Below, piece after piece: positions 8,109 through 10,826 of a stretch of 10,826 bases of DNA (within the stretch, counting starts at the first letter, position 1; every line of letters begins with the position of its first letter). The position numbers and the translations under genes were made by a program. The notes beneath the pieces were generated by a model. It searched no databases, was not told the origin of the DNA, and saw only the letters and a program-made list of their open reading frames with translations. This DNA comes from a bacterium (lineage in GTDB: Bacteria; DYJV01; JALVYZ01). The DNA lies in the NCBI GenBank assembly GCA_027037705.1, contig JALVYZ010000249.1, positions 1 through 10,826 of the forward strand. Reading direction: 5' to 3'.

Positions 8109-8114
8109 CTCCCT
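8109..8114 (-). promoter_or_regulatory. Shine-Dalgarno of the PxxKW gene
   Basis: The minus strand reads AGGGAG, six bases before the ATG at 8102. It immediately follows the hexamer array in the gap, so the repeat lies entirely within the untranslated leader. Confidence 0.65.
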
Positions 8115-8118
8115 TTTA

Positions 8119-8199
8119 ATGTTAGTGTTGGTGTTTGTGTTTATTTTTTATTAATCAATTACTAATTTCTCACTCCCGACTCCTGTCTCCATACTCCAG
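8119..8199. repeat. composite tandem-repeat element: ACTCCNN heptamers and GTGTTN hexamers around an AT core
   Basis: This lies in the gap between the lyase-like gene and the PxxKW gene. On the plus strand four hexamers (ATGTTA, GTGTTG, GTGTTT, GTGTTT; 8119-8142) are followed by an AT-rich core (8143-8171, containing TTATTAATCAATTACTAATTTCT). Four heptamers then follow (ACTCCCG, ACTCCTG, TCTCCAT, ACTCCAG; 8172-8199). The plan of short array, core with TTATTAA, short array is the same as in the element near 2300, although the unit sequences differ and these two arms are not complementary. No gene, clear promoter or terminator was seen here. Confidence 0.7.
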
Positions 8200-8207
8200 A
8201 CAAAAAA

Positions 8208-9224
8208 TTAAAATCCAGTTGGTTCTTTTGGTATTCTACCATTTTTAATTGTTTCAGATCTCAATCTTCTTCCAACAATTTTTTCATTCATATTACCTAT
8301 TTCAAGTAATCTATCCACATCAATACCTGTATCAATTCCCATTTCATCAAGCATTACAACCATATCTTCAGTTGAAACTAAACCTGTTAAATTTGGGTCT
8401 CTATAATAATATTTACCTGTTCCAGGCACAGGTACTCCATCTACAAAGTTTGCAGGTTGTCCTCCAATTCCTCCAAGTGTTCCTTCAAATCTAACAACTC
8501 CAGCTTGAAGAGCTGCTAAAACATTTGCAAGCCCCCATCCTCTTGTAACATGAAAGTGAGCTACGTGTAACTCTGGATCTGGAAAAGTATCCATTACCAT
8601 TGAAAAATATTCATATACTTTATTTGGTGGAGCAGAACCGTCATGATCTGCATGTTCAATATCAGTAGCACCTATATCAAACCATCTTTTTGTAAACTCA
8701 ATAGCTTTTTTCATATCTGTTGGTCCTTCAATTGGGCATCCCCAGATAGTACTTACAGTCCCGCAAACCTTCATTCCAACATCTCTTGCCATCTTAATAT
8801 ATTTTTCTGCCATTTCCCAATATTCTTTTAAAGAAATTCCAGAATTTCTCCTATGATGTGATTCACTTGTTGAAACCATTAATAAAATTCTATCAGGACC
8901 ATACCCTTCTTTTCTTGCATTGATTGCTCTTTCAATTGCTCTTTCTCTAATAGTTATTGCAGTCAATTCTACTTCGTTAAGCAAATGTTTTACCTTTTTA
9001 CTATTTCTAATTGCTTTAAAAAGCTCATCTGCATCTTTAAATTGTGGCATATACTTTGGAGGTCCAAAATTAGTCACTTCAAGATGTTTAAATCCAGCCA
9101 AAATCAATTCTTCTAAAACCCATAGCTTAGCAGCAGTAGGAATAAATTTTTCCTCGTGTTGATATCCATCTCTTACAGTAATGTCTCCAATTATTACCTT
9201 TTTTGGATACTTTAATTCTGCCAT
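8208..9224 (-). CDS. HMG-CoA-lyase-like metallolyase (DRE-TIM, 'pyruvate carboxyltransferase' type)
   Basis: DRE-TIM (TIM-barrel, divalent-metal) lyase/Claisen-condensing superfamily protein of 338 residues. The family includes HMG-CoA lyase, isopropylmalate and citramalate synthases. Near the N-terminus GDITVRDGYQHEE gives catalytic Arg18 and metal ligand Asp19. His223 and His225 (HVAHFHVTRGWGLAN) occupy the metal HxH site. The C-terminal TEDMVVMLDEMGIDTGIDVDRLLE (about 285-308) is very like HMG-CoA lyase. The lyase loop GxGGCPxA reads GGIGGQPAN here (251-259), so the catalytic Cys is Gln256. About 20 extra residues (260-280, containing GTGKYYYRDPN) separate it from the STED segment. The reaction is therefore uncertain: it may be a lyase using another acid or an aldolase-like or synthase enzyme. 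The ATG at 9224 has a perfect SD (9234-9228) and a promoter upstream. No signal peptide. Confidence 0.82.
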   Translation of the reverse strand: MAELKYPKKVIIGDITVRDGYQHEEKFIPTAAKLWVLEELILAGFKHLEVTNFGPPKYMPQFKDADELFKAIRNSKKVKHLLNEVELTAITIRERAIERAINARKEGYGPDRILLMVSTSESHHRRNSGISLKEYWEMAEKYIKMARDVGMKVCGTVSTIWGCPIEGPTDMKKAIEFTKRWFDIGATDIEHADHDGSAPPNKVYEYFSMVMDTFPDPELHVAHFHVTRGWGLANVLAALQAGVVRFEGTLGGIGGQPANFVDGVPVPGTGKYYYRDPNLTGLVSTEDMVVMLDEMGIDTGIDVDRLLEIGNMNEKIVGRRLRSETIKNGRIPKEPTGF

Positions 9225-9227
9225 AAA

Positions 9228-9234
9228 ACCTCCT
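9228..9234 (-). promoter_or_regulatory. Shine-Dalgarno of the lyase-like gene
   Basis: The minus strand reads AGGAGGT, three bases before the ATG at 9224 (five from the AGGAG core). It fixes the start and suggests high translation. Confidence 0.75.
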
Positions 9235-9255
9235 TTTAAAATTTTGGAAAGATTG

Positions 9256-9282
9256 ATTACAATTAATTATTATTTATGTCAA
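9256..9282 (-). promoter_or_regulatory. probable sigma-70-type promoter for the lyase-like operon
   Basis: On the minus strand a perfect -35 hexamer TTGACA (9282-9277) is followed after 15 bases by TGTAAT (9261-9256), a 5/6 match to TATAAT. The spacer is slightly short; an alternative -10 at 17 bases (TAATCA) fits less well. The expected start of transcription is near 9249, giving a leader of about 25 bases that contains the SD. The 65-base gap between yedF and the lyase-like gene holds little else. Confidence 0.5.
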
Positions 9283-9289
9283 GAATTTT

Positions 9290-9880
9290 TTATGGAGTAA
9301 CTATCTTTATTGCTTCAATAAGCTCATTTTGAATGTCAAACATATTTGATATACTACCAACTTTAATTTTCTCTTTTAAGTTAAAATAGTCAAGGCATGT
9401 GCCACAAGCTAAAATCTCAATGTTAAATTCTTTAGAGAGTTTTTCAAGTTCTTCTAAGATTTCTGACCCTTCTACTACTAACTTTACCCCTGAATTTACA
9501 AAAATAATTTTTTTTGGTTTTTTATCATTCTCAATTAATGTTTTAAAAAATGCTCTGATTAATATTGTTCCAAGTTCATCATTTCCCATTCCCATTGTGT
9601 TTTTATTAATGTATAAAATATAATTTTCAAGATTATTTTCTCTTTGAACTGGGATTTCACATGTAAAACCTTTTGTTATTGTTAAAGTAAAAACTCCATC
9701 TTTCTCCTCAACTTCGACAAAACATCCGGCTTTTTTAGCAAATCTTTCAACATTATTTTTTGATACAACATTATCCACTTCAACGATAACTATACCTTCA
9801 TCTATACTATCAAGAGCTTTTTTAGTTTCAACTACTGGAGTAGGACATGGTTTTCCTTTTAAATCAAGCTTCTTAGTCAT
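9290..9880 (-). CDS. yedF: YedF-type selenium-metabolism protein (TusA-like + DsrE-like)
   Basis: Cytosolic two-domain protein of 196 residues. The N-terminal TusA/SirA-like domain (1 to about 75) has the sulfur-carrier motif CPTP with Cys12 (LKGKPCPTPVVETKKAL). After a short linker, the DsrE/DsrF-like domain (about 85-196) contains MGMGNDELG (96-104) and a Cys pair CGTC (159-162) followed by LDYF. This architecture and length match YedF, a family often found next to selD and thought to carry or deliver sulfur or selenium during selenophosphate metabolism; its chemistry is not firmly settled. The ATG at 9880 overlaps the TGA of the potassium channel gene (ATGA), with GGAG at 9891-9888 as SD, so the two are translationally coupled. 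No selD, selA or selenouridine synthase gene is in the window. The family call is sure. Confidence 0.9.
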   Translation of the reverse strand: MTKKLDLKGKPCPTPVVETKKALDSIDEGIVIVEVDNVVSKNNVERFAKKAGCFVEVEEKDGVFTLTITKGFTCEIPVQRENNLENYILYINKNTMGMGNDELGTILIRAFFKTLIENDKKPKKIIFVNSGVKLVVEGSEILEELEKLSKEFNIEILACGTCLDYFNLKEKIKVGSISNMFDIQNELIEAIKIVTP

Positions 9881-10590
9881 TTGCTTTCTCCAACATCTTT
9901 TTTCAACCTATCAATATTTTCCTGTTCGCTTATAAAAATTAGAGTATCCCCTTCCTGAAGCACATAATCAAAATTTGGGTTAAAAACCATTGTCCCATCT
10001 TCTTTTTTTATTGCAACAACTATAGCATTATATTTCTTTCTAATTTGAGATTCTGCTAAATTTTTCCCAACAAGAGGTGAATTAGGAGAAATTGTAACCT
10101 CATCCATTTCAATTTCATTTATTAAAGTATCATGATAAGTAAAATCAAGAAAGTCTGTAACACTTGGCTTTAAAATAGCTTTAGCCATACGCATCGCTCC
10201 AATTTTATAAGGTGAAAAAACTTTATTAGCACCAGCTCTTAATAGTTTTCTTTCTGAACTTTCAACACTTGCTCTTGCAATAATATGAAGGTTTTTATTT
10301 AATTGCTTAGCAGTTAAAACCAAAAATAAATTATCTGTATCTTTTGGTAATGAAGCAACTAAAACTTTTGCTCTTTCAACCCCAGCTTCTAATAAAACTT
10401 CATCATCTGTTGCATCACCCAATAAAAAAGGAATTTTTAATTTAATTAATTCATTTAATAATTCTCTATCGTTATCAACAACGACTACTTCTTTATTAGC
10501 TTTATTTAATTCTTGAGTTATTATCTTTCCAATTCTACCATATCCACAGACAATATAATGATCACTAATTTCACTAATTAATTTTAACAT
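9877..10590 (-). CDS. candidate internal in-frame ORF: free soluble RCK subunit of the channel
   Basis: In the same frame as the channel, the ATG at 10590-10588 (Met74 counted from 10809) begins MLKLISEISDHYIVCGYG. It would yield a 237-residue soluble protein made only of the RCK and TrkA-C domains. In the studied archaeal MthK an internal start at Met107, at essentially the same position before the RCK Rossmann fold, supplies the extra RCK subunits of the octameric gating ring. Here the site has a textbook SD at ideal spacing. Production is inferred, not shown. Confidence 0.6.
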   Translation of the reverse strand: MLKLISEISDHYIVCGYGRIGKIITQELNKANKEVVVVDNDRELLNELIKLKIPFLLGDATDDEVLLEAGVERAKVLVASLPKDTDNLFLVLTAKQLNKNLHIIARASVESSERKLLRAGANKVFSPYKIGAMRMAKAILKPSVTDFLDFTYHDTLINEIEMDEVTISPNSPLVGKNLAESQIRKKYNAIVVAIKKEDGTMVFNPNFDYVLQEGDTLIFISEQENIDRLKKDVGESK

Positions 10591-10826
10591 TTTATTTCTC
10601 CTGAATTTTAATGTTAATACACTCTCAACAAAACTCTCAGTTACTATTTTAATTGTATAACCAAAACCTGTAAATCCAATCAATATAACAAATATAGTGT
10701 ATATTCTGCCAAATTTATCTAAAGGCTCAATTTCTCCATATCCAACAGTTGTAATACTTATAAAAACCATATAAAGAGCATCTATAAATGAATATTTTTC
10801 AAAGACCATATAGCCTAACGACGAGA
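9877..10826 (-). CDS. MthK-type RCK-gated potassium channel (5' partial)
   Basis: The reading frame stays open through the window edge (SSLGYMVFEKYSFIDALY...), so the first transmembrane helix and true start lie upstream. Numbering from the Met at 10809: pore helix and selectivity filter TTVGYGE (20-26), then the inner helix (about 36-60, IYTIFVILIGFTGFGYTIKI). A linker leads to an RCK N-domain with nucleotide-binding-like GYGRIG (89-94) and acidic Asp112 closing strand 2 (VVVVDND). A TrkA-C-type domain (about 225-305, ending YVLQEGDTLIFISEQENIDRL) follows. This is a two-helix potassium channel gated by ligand at the RCK ring, usually Ca2+ or nucleotides. The GYGRIG motif suggests nucleotide binding, unlike the GWSES of M. 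thermautotrophicus MthK. An internal SD and ATG precede the RCK domain (separate entry). The stop overlaps the yedF start by 4 bases. Confidence 0.92.
   Translation of the reverse strand, partial: SSLGYMVFEKYSFIDALYMVFISITTVGYGEIEPLDKFGRIYTIFVILIGFTGFGYTIKIVTESFVESVLTLKFRRNKMLKLISEISDHYIVCGYGRIGKIITQELNKANKEVVVVDNDRELLNELIKLKIPFLLGDATDDEVLLEAGVERAKVLVASLPKDTDNLFLVLTAKQLNKNLHIIARASVESSERKLLRAGANKVFSPYKIGAMRMAKAILKPSVTDFLDFTYHDTLINEIEMDEVTISPNSPLVGKNLAESQIRKKYNAIVVAIKKEDGTMVFNPNFDYVLQEGDTLIFISEQENIDRLKKDVGESK
10596..10602 (-). promoter_or_regulatory. internal Shine-Dalgarno before the RCK domain
   Basis: The minus strand reads AGGAGAA, with 7 bases between AGGAG and the in-frame ATG at 10590. 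It lies in codons of the membrane-to-RCK linker (LKFRRNK). It is as good as the SDs of the separate genes in this window. Confidence 0.65.

Noticed and set aside
8119-8199. CRISPR array or riboswitch in the gap before the PxxKW gene
   Set aside because: Repeat units are only 6-7 bases with no spacers, and no conserved riboswitch core or paired arms could be seen.
8249-9162. Plus-strand open frames opposite the lyase-like gene
   Set aside because: They are antisense to a clearly conserved enzyme, with biased compositions (Gln/Leu/Phe or Ser/Ile rich) and no start signals.
9290-9880. Selenocysteine (in-frame TGA) in the YedF or neighbouring genes
   Set aside because: All frames are intact with ordinary stops at family-typical ends, and the expected Cys residues are encoded as Cys.
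9877-10809. The ATG at 10809 as the true start of the potassium channel
   Set aside because: The frame stays open upstream to the window edge, with residues (SSLGY) that fit the end of the first membrane helix, and a channel without that helix would not form; the gene is partial here.

Overview
All genes in this AT-rich window (roughly 30 % G+C or less by eye) lie on the minus strand, so transcription runs from high to low coordinates. Packing is very tight: ATGA-type overlaps, stop-start gaps of 1-7 bases, GTG and TTG starts, and strong AGGAGGT-type Shine-Dalgarno (SD) sequences. Soluble anaerobic-type enzymes (radical SAM HemW, a YedF selenium-metabolism protein, a PxxKW Cys-rich protein) suggest an anaerobic, possibly thermophilic or uncultured-lineage bacterium. 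The PxxKW and lyase-like genes recall deltaproteobacterial homologues. The sequence alone does not fix the phylum.

Layout in transcription order. (1) 10826-9877: MthK-type potassium channel with a regulator-of-K+-conductance (RCK) domain, 5' end outside the window. (2) 9880-9290: YedF (TusA-like plus DsrE-like), overlapping the channel gene by 4 bases. (3) A TTGACA-type promoter at 9282-9256. (4) 9224-8208: HMG-CoA-lyase-like metallolyase lacking the usual catalytic Cys. (5) A repeat-bearing gap at 8207-8103. (6) 8102-7824: PxxKW-type small Cys-rich protein. (7) 7822-5339: fused two-half M16 zinc peptidase. (8) 5351-4350: GalT-family nucleotidyltransferase. (9) 4346-2691 and 2686-2333: soluble GAF-type histidine kinase and a receiver-only response regulator. 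(10) A gap with inverted heptamer arrays. (11) 2261-1149: HemW-like radical SAM protein. (12) 1141-1: L-lactate permease family transporter, 3' end outside the window.

Genes 4-9 read as one probable operon, continuing through hemW and the permease if the repeat gaps do not stop transcription. The strongest signals to follow up are four. The channel has an in-frame internal ATG with an ideal SD just before the RCK domain, matching the known dual-product arrangement of MthK. The two largest gaps carry tandem 6-7 bp arrays built around AT cores. The lyase-like enzyme has a substituted catalytic Cys. The lyase-like and Cys-rich genes are adjacent. No RNA genes, CRISPR arrays, transposases or convincing intrinsic terminators were seen, and no gene-free stretch exceeds about 110 bases.
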